Origin: Lasiodiplodia sp. COLG20
Taxonomy: Eukaryota; Ascomycota; Dothideomycetes; Botryosphaeriales; Botryosphaeriaceae
Assembly (NCBI GenBank): GCA_009801085.1
Contig: VNWV01000001.1
Coordinates: 1,364,001 to 1,428,000 of the forward strand
DNA length: 64,000 nt
Direction: 5' to 3'
Shown piece by piece: positions 23,089 through 34,748 of the stretch. The number at the start of each line of letters is the position of its first letter. Within the stretch, counting starts at the first letter, position 1. Under the pieces are notes generated by a model. That model searched no databases. It saw only the letters and a program-made list of their open reading frames with translations, and was not told the DNA's origin. Made by a program: the position numbers and the translations under genes.

Positions 23089-23240
23089 TTTGTGTACGAG
23101 CGCAGGAACACGGGCTTGCGGTTTTTCAGGGAGTCAGATATTGTTATACACATGATCATGTGGTTGAAATTTCTAATTATGATTAAGTCTAATTATACTC
23201 TGGTATCTGAATGCTCATCCCGGGCGTCATCCCAACCAAC

Positions 23241-23984
23241 TCAGCGCTTCTGGATTCCACACTTGGCCAGGCAAGAGTCGACACCCTTGGCCACGTTCTT
23301 CGGAATCATATCACGGAACTGGTCGATATCCTTTCCATCAACCATGACCTCTCCGCCGATGGAGCCCTTGACAATCTCATTGCTGAGGCCAAAGTATTCC
23401 TGGGCAATCTGACCAACACCGGGGTCCTCATCCGGGAAGCTGGCGATGAAGGTGGCATCCTCGCAGTCAGGGTTGAACTCGGTGTGCACGGCACCCTGGG
23501 GGAAGACGGTCATCTGGAAGGTGTCGAGGTTGTGGCTGATGGTGCGCGCGCCGTTCTCATGCACCGACTGAGACACAAGCCGGCCCTTGACGACGAGGTT
23601 CAGCTCGGCGGCGCGAGGGTGTACGTGTGGCGTGTTGAATCCGCAGGGGCCCAGGAAGCCGATGGCCACGGAGCCACCAGAGCCAACCAGTGCGGGGAAA
23701 GTGGCGTGGTCTGCCCGAACGATGGAGCCGCCCTCGCCGGTCACGACGCCTTCGGCGGGTGCGTTCTTGAAGTCGAAGATGAACTGCTCGTCGTTGGGGA
23801 GAAGCTTGGTGCGCTCAACCGCATTGGGAGCGAGGACGAGTTGTTGGAAGAGGGTTAGACCCGCGGGGTTGGAGGGAGGAACGTCGGTTGGTTGAGTGTT
23901 GTCGTAGCTAGTGTTGGAGGGCGTCGGTACTGCGAGGGAGGCACCAGCCAGGAGGAGAGCCGAAGCGAAGAATGAAGTATGCAT
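23241..23984 (-). CDS. secreted cupin (spherulin/germin-like) protein
   Basis: 247 aa. I chose the ATG at 23984 (MHTSFFASALLLAGASLAVP, a clear signal peptide with cleavage near SLA-VP). The frame stays open further upstream, but only through promoter-like sequence. The mature protein has the bicupin-family motif 1, GFNTPHVHPRAAELNLVVKG (metal ligands His, His, Glu), and motif 2, FPQGAVHTEFNPDCEDA (His ligand), plus GVDSCLAKCGIQ at the C-terminus with two cysteines. Germin-like fungal cupins are extracellular metalloproteins linked to stress or wall functions; the reaction here is unknown. Single exon, with a TATA-like box about 85 bp upstream. Confidence 0.88.
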   Translation of the reverse strand: MHTSFFASALLLAGASLAVPTPSNTSYDNTQPTDVPPSNPAGLTLFQQLVLAPNAVERTKLLPNDEQFIFDFKNAPAEGVVTGEGGSIVRADHATFPALVGSGGSVAIGFLGPCGFNTPHVHPRAAELNLVVKGRLVSQSVHENGARTISHNLDTFQMTVFPQGAVHTEFNPDCEDATFIASFPDEDPGVGQIAQEYFGLSNEIVKGSIGGEVMVDGKDIDQFRDMIPKNVAKGVDSCLAKCGIQKR

Positions 23985-24068
23985 TTTGGTGGTGGTTGAT
24001 ATGTTTGGATGGTGAATGGAAAGTGATGGCGGTGGTTGATGACTCGTAAAGGTGCCATCACTGGCCGT

Positions 24069-24075
24069 CTTTATA
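24069..24075 (-). promoter_or_regulatory. putative TATA box of the cupin gene
   Basis: TATAAAG on the minus strand, 85-91 bp before the start codon at 23984. The call rests on motif and spacing. Confidence 0.45.
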
Positions 24076-25872
24076 CCGTTCTCCCTCAGAAAAAGGCGAA
24101 TACCAAGAAGCACAGCATATACAGCCTCCAAGCCCCATCTCCAAAAGGATCGTTATGGTGGAGCGTGTGATGTAGTCAGAAGGCGCAGTACCAACTCCAA
24201 TCTGACGTAACTTGTACTGCGCAACGTGGTAGCTGGACCCTGTGTGGCCTGTGCTTTTCGATGTGGGGTAGTTCGTCTGCGTCAGCTGCACGAAAACAGG
24301 TGCAGAAGTATAGGGCTTTGTTTTCGTTGGCTGAGTTGTGGAGGCTCATCATCGCTGGTTGGTGGCTGCTTACTACATGAGTTGGCCTGTACTATAAAAA
24401 GTCATTCTGGGACTATCCTTGCGGTTTTGAGCGGTATGTATTTCTGCCACCAATGGAAGAGCGATAATACGTGTACTGAGATAACTTTACCGGCATCCTA
24501 CGGAGGGATTGGTCGTGACCCCTGCCGCCAAGATGGCGAAAGGTGAGATTCTACGTTGAGCCCCACCCGAACATCGGCCCCACCCCTGTATACCTCACCC
24601 CTCACTATGATGAAAGCGGCTTGGTGTCTGAACCACAGGGCGAGGAAAGGCCACAACGGCAAGCCCAGGAGACTGAAAAAGGAACTGCAGCTCTTCTCCA
24701 GCCCCGGAGGCTCTTGTAATCTTGTGCAACGTGTTTGCCCGCGCGTTATGGAGCTGACCCTAGCGCTAGCTCCCGAACATACCCGGTCATCTTTTTTTAG
24801 GCCTAGGAGTTCCAATGCATAGTGAAGAGGTCTTGTCTTTCGAGAGCACCCCTCAATCCAATGGGTAGTATATCGGTGCCGCAATTGCTTTGTCAACGCT
24901 TTGTTCCTCGAAGTGTTCGCCGACGTTTGTCGCTTAGCTATTTTCAGCGCTCATCGAACCTCGCTTGCAGCCGTCCGCTTATCGCAATCTCGAGGTAAGG
25001 CTGTAACGAAACGGGAGTAAGCGGTGAGCTTTAGCTGCCGATTCGTGGCCCATTCCCCGGGTCGTGCTTGCTTCTAGTCCCTGAATGGTCCGAAATCTCC
25101 TTCGAGAAGGCCATTGACTTCGGTGTTCGGGCTAGAAGATGCCCGGAATTTCCGTTGCTCAGAAGTTCGGATAAGCGCTCGTATAGGGTAGTGATATGCT
25201 AAGCTCTTCCAAGAATTGATCCGTGTCAGAGCGGGACGGAGCGACACAGCATCATCGTCATGCGATGGTCGGCCTGAACAGACGGATCGTCTTTATAGCC
25301 GGCGAAAGAGTCAACATGATCGTATCTCTTACGAGGTCAATAAACCAGCCGCCATTCTTGGAAATGGTTGCGGAACTAAAGCTCCAGTTCCATGACACTA
25401 GGACCGCAGGCATCTCAAGGCGCTGCACTATTCGTAGCGTCTGGTTGTTCTACGATTCGGAGAACGGGGGTCAACGGCTCCGGGGCATAGCCGACAGCTA
25501 CATCCTTGTCCGTTCCTGAAACAGAGCCGATCCGAATATCAAATGCCGTCTCGCCAAGCAGCTATATGAGGCTATGATAGGCAAACGTCTAAAGCTGCCT
25601 TCCAAATCGGTGCATGGTGCATCGCTTACTCCACCTCTCCCGTACAGGGCTCCGTAGCGCGCAGTCCGCAGCACGTGGGCTGCTCCTTTTCGAAAATAGG
25701 GTACATCAACGGAGAAATTCCACCTACCTTCCTCTTCATCCTGACTCGAGTTTCTTAGAGCCTCGCTTGATACATTCGTTTAAGATCTATAAAGCTCGCC
25801 GGGCCCGTTCCTCTCGCCGAGACATCGTTCTTTTCTTAACTTCGCTCGCTATAATACGAACGTCAGTGCACC
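24076..25872. other. intergenic region between divergent secreted-protein genes
   Basis: About 1.8 kb shared upstream of the cupin (minus) and NLP (plus) genes. I see no supported gene. A segment near 24600-24640 (ATGAAAGCGGCTTGGTGTCTG) weakly resembles 22268-22290 (ATAAAAGTGGCTTGGTGCTTG) and may be repeat debris. Confidence 0.45.
25788..25794 (+). promoter_or_regulatory. putative TATA box of the NLP gene
   Basis: TATAAAG, 79 bp before the ATG at 25873. The spacing is typical for a regulated fungal gene. Confidence 0.45.
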
Positions 25873-26817
25873 ATGCCGCTCTCCATCCGCCACGGTCTCG
25901 TCTACCTCCTTGCCGGCGCCAGCTGCGCCACCGCTGCGGCTATCCAGCGTCGCGATGAGATCGCCCATGATTCCGTCGTCGGCTTCTCCGAGACTGTTCC
26001 GGCCGGCGCAACCGGCGATCTCTACGAGAAGTTCAAGCCCTTCTTGAAGGTCGAATCCGGCTGCGTTCCCTTCCCCGCGGTTGACGCTTCGGGCAACACG
26101 AAGTGAGTATATTTCGGGTTCCAAGTGTGATAAATGAAACCGCGATATGCCTTTTCAATCCATGCTGCGGATCGTGATTTCTCGCAGCAATCAACATGAA
26201 TGCTTCAAGATCCCCGAGCTCTTTTACTTTCTCTAAGCCCGCACAATCCACCAAAAACCCCGTCCTCATAACCAAATTTGGAAACATCATCAAACTGAGC
26301 CTCAACTAACAACGCCACCCCCATCAGCGCCGGTCTCAACCCCACTGGCAGCTCGACCGGCGACTGCAGCAGCAGCCCGGGCCAAGTGTACGTGCGCGGC
26401 GCGCAATCCGGATCCAGCTACGCGCTCATGTACTCGTGGTACATGCCCAAGGACTCGCCGAGCACGGGGCTGGGCCACCGCCACGACTGGGAGGGCTGCG
26501 TCGTGTGGCTGAGCGACAACTCGGCGTCGGCGACGCTGCTGGGCGTCGCGGCGTCGGGCCACGGCGGCTACGAAACAAAGACCGACCCGGCCGTCAAGGC
26601 GGGCACGACGCGCCCGCTGATCCGGTACTACAACGTCTACCCCGTCAACCACCAGATGGGCTTCACCAGCACCGTCGGCGGCGAGCAGCCCATGATCGCC
26701 TGGGAGAGCCTGCCCGACGCCGCCCGCGAGGCGCTGCAGAACACCGACTTTGGCAGCGCGAACGTGCCGTTCAAGGATGGAAACTTCGAGGCGAACTTGG
26801 TGAAGGCTGCGTTGTAG
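25873..26817 (+). CDS. necrosis- and ethylene-inducing peptide 1-like protein (NLP, NPP1 family)
   Basis: CDS: join(25873..26102, 26328..26817), 239 aa. Seen: a signal peptide (SIRHGLVYLLAGASCATAAA) followed by a KR-like processing context (IQRRDE); AHDSVVGFSE; the type 1 cysteine pair (SGCVPFPAVDASGNT and DCSSSPGQVYVRG); MYSWYMPKDSPS; and the NLP heptapeptide GHRHDWE, intact, followed by GCVVWLSD. Known of the family: secreted cytolysins that bind sphingolipids of eudicot plasma membranes and provoke necrosis and immunity; some members are non-toxic. The 225-nt intron (GTGAGT...CAG) restores the Asn codon of GNTNAGLNP. No break is seen, so the gene looks intact. Activity cannot be inferred from the sequence alone. 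Confidence 0.93.
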
Positions 26818-27880
26818 AGGAAGAGAGTAGTAGTACATTATGCGGGCCCACATGAGTGGGGATCCGGTTTAAGGGGAGGGGGAAAATTAATGGTGGCCGG
26901 GGGTGATGGCCCGACAGTAAAGTATCGAGTTCATGATATCCAAATGAAGAAGTTGATTGAGCATCGCAGTTTTTCGCCTTGGTGTTTTTGATGAGGCGAT
27001 GCGTGCGCGGATAATTTTGGAAACAAGTCGAAGGTAGGCGTTAATTTGCCTTGCATTGACTGACAGTAGCAGTGCGGCAAGGACTTTTCGCCTCATGGAC
27101 TTGACTCATCTAGTATTGCAGCTGCATGAAGAGGTGCAGTGAGACATGAACGTGCGACCAAATTGTCGTCCAAGACACCCGAGCAAAGCTTCGATTCACC
27201 GACTGTTGCGATGACAAGCGAGCCGAAAGCTTAGGTGGCTCATTGCGAGCAGCGACAGCAAAGCATCCCTGCGCATGACCTCAAGTTTCAGCCCTGCAGA
27301 AGCCGCTCGTTACGAATTCTAGCAGAAGCTGCATCTGTTGTGCGACCGCTACCGGACCTTCTCCCGCAGCAGTCTGGCCGACATAGCCGGCCACATCGGT
27401 TATCCGGACCGTTAGTTCCATGGAAAAATCGGCATGCGGGTAGTCCACACCGTGGAGAACTCAACTTTCCGCCTTCGGTTTCTCGGATGCATTGACTTGG
27501 AGGATGAGCGCAGGCACTGTTGCTGACGACAGCCACACGGGGCACGGGACAGACACCACCACCTCTGCCCTACAGCAGCACAGGGCAGCAAGGATGGGCA
27601 CAATCTTGCCGGAAAGTATTGAGAGACGGGTCTCTATTCAGGATCTGCGGGATCCATTGGTCAGGAGGTGCTGCAAAAGACCCTGTTTACTGACGAATCG
27701 TGGTCAGTGCAACGCCTTACCATGCCGTCTTTGCCGGGATGTGCTGTATATCCTAGGTCGTGGCACCCAACACCGTCTTTTGACCTCTCAAAGGGGTATC
27801 CTCGTATTAGCCGTCTCTAAAACGCTTTAATCGGCGCCTTCCGCAGAGCACCCAGATTTTGCGCGGAAACGACCCCATGG
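26818..27880. other. intergenic region
   Basis: About 1.1 kb downstream of the NLP gene. No supported gene. One frame at 27859 begins MRGND... and passes a strong GTAAGT at 27942, which might belong to an alternative first exon of the next gene. Confidence 0.4.
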
Positions 27881-29356
27881 ATGTCTGTCCTAACCACGTG
27901 CTCGCGTTCGGGGATGCAAGGGTGCCAGTTCAGCTTGATGGTAAGTCGCAGCAAGCTCTTTCACTCGGCCTTTGCTCGTCAAGGCTCACTGGACGCACAT
28001 CAGACAAGCCGTCGGTCGTTTCAACGCACCAAAACCACAGCCTCCACGGATTCGAAATGCCACGAACGGCGAGAATATTCCCTGCTCTCCTTCACATACA
28101 CAAAGCCGCACAAGTGCAGCAAGTCGAGGCAGCATGGAGGTTCCGAAAAGCCCAAGCCGACGCTGAAGGCCAAGGTGAAATCAATCGTGTTTGCCATGAC
28201 CCTCTGCCACGCAAAGAAACGCCGACCGTCTTCGTTTTCCGTGTCCAATGACACTTGGATCAGGAAGGAATCCCCTGATCCTCCCGAGCTCGAATGTATC
28301 GAGAGACCGGTCGAGCTTCGATCCGAGCAGGAACCCCAGGAACTCGAAGGCGACTATCCCGCGGGCTACACACCGCCTCGCGACGAACAACCTGCTCGGG
28401 CAAATCCACAGCCCGAGGCCGAATCTTCTCGGCCAAACATCCCTTCGATACAGATAACAGAAGACCAGGCGCCAATTCGGCGAAGACCAGAATCGCTGCC
28501 GCATGCCAGGAGAAAGCCACGTCCGAGAGGATCAGCAAAGTCGAGGACCCAACACCCCATTACTCCAGCCGGAAACAGCGCACGGACGACAACACAGAAC
28601 CCGAGTCGGCTCGTTTCCAGACTGCTGGTACCATCATCACCGACCACCCCCTTTCGGAAGTCCGAGAGCTACCCGTGGAGCCCAGACGAAGTCGCTGCTG
28701 AAGGGGCTAGACCACCTCGTTCTGATGCTCAATCTCGCACCCCCACAACCTCATTAACCCCTTCGACAAGCTCTCCCAAAATATCTCCAGCCCCCTTGTT
28801 CTCCTGTCTTTGCTGGCGTGAGCACAAGTCAGACTCGTTCAACCAACCGCTTCCTGCGTCCCCAACATCAACGACTAGCACCTTGGTGGAGTCACGTCCG
28901 GAATCATCTTGGTTGACGGAGAAGCAGGTGTGCGAACCACCGGATCCTGGTGATGATGGTGATGATGTCGCAGTAGTACCGCAGCCAGACCCTGCGCCTC
29001 TTGGCTCCGCAAGGTGGTTCCAACGCAACTTTCAGCCCGTATTCTCCAACACCACCAAAAGTTTGCTGAGGAATCCTCTTCCGAATACGTCAATGTTTCC
29101 GGGCCTTCAGTTTTTCGGACGCTGTGACCAGGTCCGTGTCGATTCCGCCCATGAGGAACACACCGAAAAAGTTCGAGACCGAGACGAACAGGATCCCGAA
29201 AAGCCCAAAACCTTGAACCAGCCGTCCGCTCTTTCAGAAAGAAGGGGTCGAGATGACCTGATAGATCCAGAAAAGACGGGGATTCTCATGGAACCACAAG
29301 GGATGCCAGCCGGTCATTCTCTCAGTGTCAGACATGTTGAACGGGCGCATGGCTGA
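27881..29356 (+). CDS. hypothetical low-complexity protein
   Basis: 491 aa open frame with no domain I recognise. It is rich in Ser, Pro, Arg and Glu and mostly disordered: repeated proline-directed segments (TPITPAGNS, SSPTTPFRKSESYPWSPDE, SLTPSTSSPKISPAP), an acidic patch PGDDGDDV and a charged C-terminus. The first ~100 codons look less protein-like than the rest, and MTLCHAKKRRPSSFS near 28196 is an alternative start. A competing MDVCPNHVLAF first exon ending at GTAAGT (27942) is also possible. Coding potential is supported mainly by the unbroken length and codon bias. Confidence in a real gene is moderate; in its N-terminus, low. Confidence 0.5.
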   Translation: MSVLTTCSRSGMQGCQFSLMVSRSKLFHSAFARQGSLDAHQTSRRSFQRTKTTASTDSKCHERREYSLLSFTYTKPHKCSKSRQHGGSEKPKPTLKAKVKSIVFAMTLCHAKKRRPSSFSVSNDTWIRKESPDPPELECIERPVELRSEQEPQELEGDYPAGYTPPRDEQPARANPQPEAESSRPNIPSIQITEDQAPIRRRPESLPHARRKPRPRGSAKSRTQHPITPAGNSARTTTQNPSRLVSRLLVPSSPTTPFRKSESYPWSPDEVAAEGARPPRSDAQSRTPTTSLTPSTSSPKISPAPLFSCLCWREHKSDSFNQPLPASPTSTTSTLVESRPESSWLTEKQVCEPPDPGDDGDDVAVVPQPDPAPLGSARWFQRNFQPVFSNTTKSLLRNPLPNTSMFPGLQFFGRCDQVRVDSAHEEHTEKVRDRDEQDPEKPKTLNQPSALSERRGRDDLIDPEKTGILMEPQGMPAGHSLSVRHVERAHG

Positions 29357-32312
29357 GTGAAGGGGGCATGGTTAGAGTTTTACGAACTCATGTTCCTACT
29401 CATTCCTCTGGTTAGTTCCTTCGTTATGTGGAGATGGTAGCCAGCAGTGACAACACCCACTTTGGTGTGAGGTGGTCTTGTCCATGCTGTGTTCTGTTGA
29501 GAAAGCCATCGTCCATCAGCCTCGGGAAAAGACACGGAGTCTTATCGCCCGCTCAAATGCAGATCCAGATGCCCATCACACGCTTGTGGGTTGGTCGCCT
29601 AGCAGAGATTGCAATTTCAGCCGGATGCCTGCATAGACCCCAGCAAACTCTCCAAGCCACTGCTTCTATGCGTCGGTGACGAAGTTAAACATGTGGATTC
29701 CATCGAATTGCTGCTATGTTCTCTGGCGTGGAACACTATCAGCGTTGGGAAGCGTCTCTGCAGCGTTGTCAGATTGGTATGCAGTGGTGGAAACTGACGT
29801 TCACCTAACAGAGTCTTTTACCCTTTGAGAGGGAAGGTGCAGGAAACCATATGCACGGTGTCTTGTGTGTCGTTGGGGCGCTGACAGGTGCTGCAAGGGC
29901 AAACTGATTGCCGCCTGCAGCTTCGAAGCTCTTCAACCGGAAGAACAGTGAGGCAACTGTCTTTTACTGCCCATGACCCGTTTGAAGCCTGAAGACGGCG
30001 CGGCCTTTGACGTCATGCGAATCATCGTAGTGCGAGTTTTCTTCTCGTGGACAGTGTCGGCTGTGGCTTCATGAATGTAAGCTGCCAGCTGCCGAGATTG
30101 AGACTCAAGGAACGAGGCTGGGAAACCAGGATATTTATAATAGTGGTAATTTGCAAGGGAGGGTTGCGAAGGATGGCGTGATGCCATATTTTGCTCCCAA
30201 TTGTTGCGCCGGAGAAAGAGTAGGGTGGTGTGTGCAGGTCATTGTCACCGACTGGTACTTTTAAAATGCTTGTAATGGGTTGTTTCCAAGCGGCTGTGGC
30301 TGCGTTTCGTCGACATTATTTCGAGTAGCTCTTTTGAGACCACGCAGTTTGCGTCTCCGATAATTTTCCAAGCTCTTTCTCCTCGCCGAGCCAATCCCGT
30401 ACTGTGACTCATTGCATCCATTCCAATAATAAAAATGGCGCGCTTTCCACGGCCCAAGTGCGTGCATACGCGCCAGCCTCACCGGGCAACCACTGATTCT
30501 TAAATTGGGACTTCCCACTTCTCAAGACAATGGTATTCTTACCCACAACGATGGCGTGTCCAGCCCCATGAGAATTCACGAAAACCTTGCTGTTCCGGTC
30601 CTGATGCAAGCCCGTACTGCGTGACTGGACCTGTGATTTAAAGCGGCACCAACTGCGCATCACAGTGCTCTGCACGCACTCCTCAACACGCAAAATCTTG
30701 AAATCAGGCAACGGAACAGTTTCACCAACCTGCCAAGTCCTTCACCCAATCTATCCAGTAGTGGCCAAATAAAGTTCTGGTTTGGCAGCTGTGTCTACGT
30801 CGAGAGCGGCCTCAGTCCTTTATTTACACAATCCTGCGGACTCAAATGTTGGCAATAGCATATCTCCTGGCGCAAGTCGGGACTTACCACAGCAACGCAT
30901 CTGCTGCGTCATCAAGTACTAGAGCAAATGCGTCCTCAAGTGGCACAAACGTAAGTGCACTACCTGCCCTGAGCGCCAAAGCGAGCCACGGCTGTTTAGA
31001 TGCTCCATATGCATGCTGGTTCACTCCCATGGGGTGGCGCACGAAGAGACGTCAAGATCCGTGGTTGATACCCCAAAACGCAGGAAATCAATGTCTTTTA
31101 TCACATCAGCTTGGTCTGTGATAGCAGCAAATAGAGGATGTTGGAGGAGTTTAGAGTACTGGAAATGGTCGAGTGACTTGGAGTTGGCCCTCGTAGAAGG
31201 ACAGCACTTGGACCCTGAATTGTAGAAGAAAAGCTGGAATGCACAGGGTTGAAAGCGAGGATCCAATTATATCAGCGAGCTCTGTGCAAAAGCTTAGGCC
31301 AAAATAAGCTGTTCTGGAATCACGATGGCTCGCTGGGAGTATAAAACCGGAAGTATTGATGGAAGGTGTTCATCCTGCTGTCTCTGGTTAGACTGGATAT
31401 GAAAGCAAGGACAAGCTCGGTAAAAGCTGGATGATAAGCGATGCTGGCTATTTCAAGAAGGAGCTCATGATCTCGGTGCTGGAGTGCACGGCCGGTTCGT
31501 GAAGATGCAGCGCCGGAGCATTATCCCCCATCAGGCCATCGATGAGGCACGAAGCGGGACCTGCACCGCGGCGATGTGCCCAGCACAAGTAGAATGCCGC
31601 GCAAGAAAGCAAGTTCTTGGCTCAAGATCGGCCAGCAGGTGGGCCGAGGCAGTGGGCGTAAGGGGCTGATAACGAGTGGGCGGCTCCTCAGATAGACTTG
31701 ACCAACGGGAGGGCGTATTCGACCAGTCCTGGAAGTTATCGAAGTCGCACAGAACGACAGCGTGCATTAGTGCTCACCGGCCGCATGTCGCCCTTTCTCG
31801 CGCGACGTTCGAGGTTGACGGGGTTGAATCCACCCTTTCGAAGGCGCTGCATGTGTTCTACGCCGCAGAGCGACGTTTGTAGCAGCCTGCTCCGGGCCTT
31901 AGACCGGGATTTCGCTGAGAGGAAGCAGAGAAGTGCCCGACAGCGAGAGGTGACTGGCTGCAAGCTGCACGGGCATCACTACGCAGGACCCAAGATGGCG
32001 GCAGAGTGAGACGTGATGCTGATGATGGCCAGACTGGGGGAGCTGTGGGGCGGACAGGACCCGACGAGGATCGCTCCCGGTGCTTTCGGCACAGTCACGT
32101 GGGCGCTATGCTGATGGGAGCCTAGCCTCGCGGGGAAGCGGCGGGCAGCCCAATCAACAAGGCTGAATCAGCGACGCCAGACATCGGCAAGTTCGGCAAC
32201 GACCTGGACAGGCGGTCCAGAGCAGGCCGTGACGTCGGCGGCCAAGAACGCGGGCTCTCTTCCGTCGCACTGCCCACACCACCAAAACATCTCATGCGAC
32301 CGCCTCATCACC
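29357..32312. other. gene-poor interval
   Basis: About 3 kb with only small frames on both strands, none with motifs. One at 30846 starts MLAIAYLLAQVGTYHSNASA, which is signal-peptide-like but supported by nothing else. I see no inverted-repeat element, tRNA or clear splice-linked exon series. Confidence 0.45.
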
Positions 32313-32985
32313 ATGCGGACACACGCCTCGCTGGAGAAGGATGAGGAGATCAACAGCGCCGCCTGGGTTGCTGCCAGAGGCGCCGCTGTAGGCGCTGCTA
32401 AGGTATGACCCGTCCCGCTCCCTCCGCCTGCCGCCTCACCTGCGCAGACTTGCTTTTGGCATTGAGAATGCGCTGTGCTTCCCCCATGAATATTTTTTTC
32501 CCTTCTGTGTTCGGACCAACCACCAAGTCTCAATCGCCTTTTCTCGCATCACGCCACAATTCCCAGAAGGTAGCTGACCGTATAGTGGGGCATCGCTTCC
32601 GCAGTTCTGGGCGGTGCAGGCTATGTCTTCAGCCCTATTTACCGCGGCCTCACCATCCAATTCAAAGTGTACGTAGCCCTGCCATTGGCTATTCCTTGTA
32701 TATCCTGCCTAACTGCTACTCAGATTTCTCCAAATGTCGGGGATGATCTTCGGAAGGTATCGTACAGCTGGCCAGTACCTACCATGGCTTTTCTTGCTGA
32801 TTGTTAATTGTAGTATTGTCGAAGCCGATCGTCGTTTAATTGCCCACGAGCAAATTGTGCGTGCCCAAAAACGGCTTGCCAGAGACGCTGAGGTATGGCG
32901 TCGGTACGAGGAGGAATTCGAGGAATTGGGCACGCCAGGTGTTGGTGCGGAGAGCAAAGTGAGCAATCAGAGCCAGCAGAAATGA
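32313..32985 (+). CDS. small conserved-looking membrane-associated protein
   Basis: CDS: join(32313..32402, 32586..32668, 32724..32756, 32814..32985), 125 aa in four exons. The exons join in frame at GT-AG introns of 183, 55 and 57 nt: MRTHASLEKDEEINSAAW...AAK / WGIASAVLGGAGYVFSPIYRGLTIQFKV / FLQMSGMIFG / SIVEADRRLIAHEQIVRAQKRLARD. Features: an N-terminal acidic helix, a glycine/alanine-rich hydrophobic segment with SPIYRGLTIQFKVF, then ADRR and a charged C-terminal helix (RDAEVWRRYEEEFEELG). From memory this resembles a short conserved fungal protein of mitochondrial character with two membrane segments, but I cannot name it. The consistent phase of all three introns is the main evidence that the gene is real. 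Confidence 0.75.
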
Positions 32986-33831
32986 GGTGCAATTTGCAAA
33001 GCCGGGGTCCTTTCATCTCTGGCACAAAAGTTATAGAAACGGACCAGACATTCCTAACAGCAAATCTCTCCCTCGTATCGATAACGCATACACGGCTCTA
33101 ACCTACCTGCAGCCAACTATGTAGGCGCTTGATCTCTCTCGGATGCGGTTCCACTGCCAAATGAGCTTCCATCATCAATGCCGGTATACTAGTCACGTTA
33201 TACATACCCCACTGTTGCATTCAAGGTGCTTACTGCCAGTACTGCACCTCCTGAAGGTATCCGCCAATTAACGGCGCGGTGCATGAGGTGGGTTGTGTCG
33301 AGCACAAGATTATTGGCCTGACCGCCCAAGCCCATCAGCAACCTATGTCATGGGTGCAAAAGCACAACTGCCGGGTTGTTTCGGGACTGTGATGGAATTG
33401 CTCCGTCGAGAACAAGTGCTGACACGCTAGCTCTGATTAGGAAATCGCTAAGCATCGCGATAAGCCTTGAGACGACGAATATTCCAAAGTCTGTAGCACC
33501 TGTCTTGAATATAGGCGACGCCACCTCCCTGCTCAAGCACATTCCCTACTTTAGAATATTTTGGCCAACTTTCAAATCCATTGCTGCCAAATTGCGGGCT
33601 GGACAGCACCCTGGATGTATGTCCCTCAAAATGGCCGAAACTCTTCCGACTGCGCCATCCACTAGGTAGATCCCGCGTAAGCCTGTCATCTTGCCATAAT
33701 CCCTTTCACCCAACCACTTTACGTATAAATAGTCCGCGTCGCCAACTCACCCATAAGCTGCCCCGCCAGCATCTCTTACCCAAAAGCTCACTCTTTCCTC
33801 CTGCACCTCTCATTTTCTCAACATACCCACC
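32986..33831. other. intergenic region
   Basis: No gene seen. It includes the promoter of the alpha/beta hydrolase, with TATAAAT at 33725-33731. Confidence 0.45.
33725..33731 (+). promoter_or_regulatory. putative TATA box of the alpha/beta hydrolase gene
   Basis: TATAAAT in ACGTATAAATAGTCCGCG, 101-107 bp before the ATG at 33832. Confidence 0.45.
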
Positions 33832-34748
33832 ATGGCATCCAAGCCCACCGTGATCCTCGTTCCAGGTGCCTGGCACCATGAGCACACATGGCACAAGCTC
33901 ATCCCAGACCTTGAACGCCGCGGCTACGCTACGCGCGCCATCCGCAACCCGTCGCTCGGCAAGCCCGCTGCCGATGGCCTTGTGGATGCCGACGCAGACC
34001 ACTTGCGCTCTGTCATCGACCCTTACCTTGCCGCTGGCACCGACCTGATTGTTGTTGCCCACTCGTATGCTGGGAGCGTCTTGTCTCCAGCGCTGGCGGA
34101 TTACGCTTGGAAGAAGGACGAGGGCGGCAAGGGCAGAGTATTGGGACTCGTGTACATTTCAGCCTTCATTCTGGGCGAGGGCAAGAGCCTTGCGCATATC
34201 ATGTTCCCTCCCGACGGCAATGGTAGCCCGATGAAAGCTGACGAGGTATGTTTTCCTGTGTGCCTTTCGGCCCCTACCTTCCCTCGCCATCACGTGTCAT
34301 TCTCTTTCCGCATGCAGTAACACCGCGCGAAAAACAAAAAAAAATTAAGAAAAAAACATACGATACTCATGCAAGCTGGCTCCACCAGAACGGTTTCATC
34401 CCCCCACCCGACCCGTACATCTTCTACAACGATCTGCCTGAATCCGAGCAGCAAGAGCTGCACAAAGGCCTGCTGCCCAACCCGGGCAACGTTGGCACCG
34501 TGCCCGGTAGAGGCGCCCCTTGGCACAATGTGCCCACCGTATTCATCAAGTGCTCCAAGGACGTCATCCTGCCGCCCGACATCCAGCAGAAGATGCTGGA
34601 CAGCATCGAAGGCAGCGAGAAGGTGCGCGTCGTGACGCTCGACAGCTCGCATTCGCCCATGCTGAGCATGCCGGACAAGGTGGGCGATGTCGTGGCGTTG
34701 GCGGAGGAGCTAGGGAGGGAGAAGTTGGCGAAGGAAGGATTCGCGTAG
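33832..34748 (+). CDS. alpha/beta hydrolase (EstA/AB-hydrolase-6 type)
   Basis: CDS: join(33832..34245, 34389..34748), 257 aa. Seen: the HG-type oxyanion segment ILVPGAWHHEHTWHKLIPDLERRGY, nucleophile elbow VVAHSYAGSVLSPAL (Ser in A-H-S-Y-A-G), acid-strand VFIKCSKDVILPP and the catalytic histidine region LDSSHSPMLS, so the Ser/Asp/His triad is complete. There is no signal peptide, so it is probably cytosolic. The 143-nt intron (GTATGT...CCACCAG) joins MKADE to NGFIPPPDP. Family members are esterases or lactone hydrolases of broad specificity, and the substrate is unknown. It lies alone in an accessory stretch, so its context gives no pathway. Confidence 0.85.

Noticed and set aside
30846..31121. 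91-residue frame with a signal-peptide-like start
   Set aside because: Short, without motif, splice partner or homology I recognise. Recorded only in the gap note.
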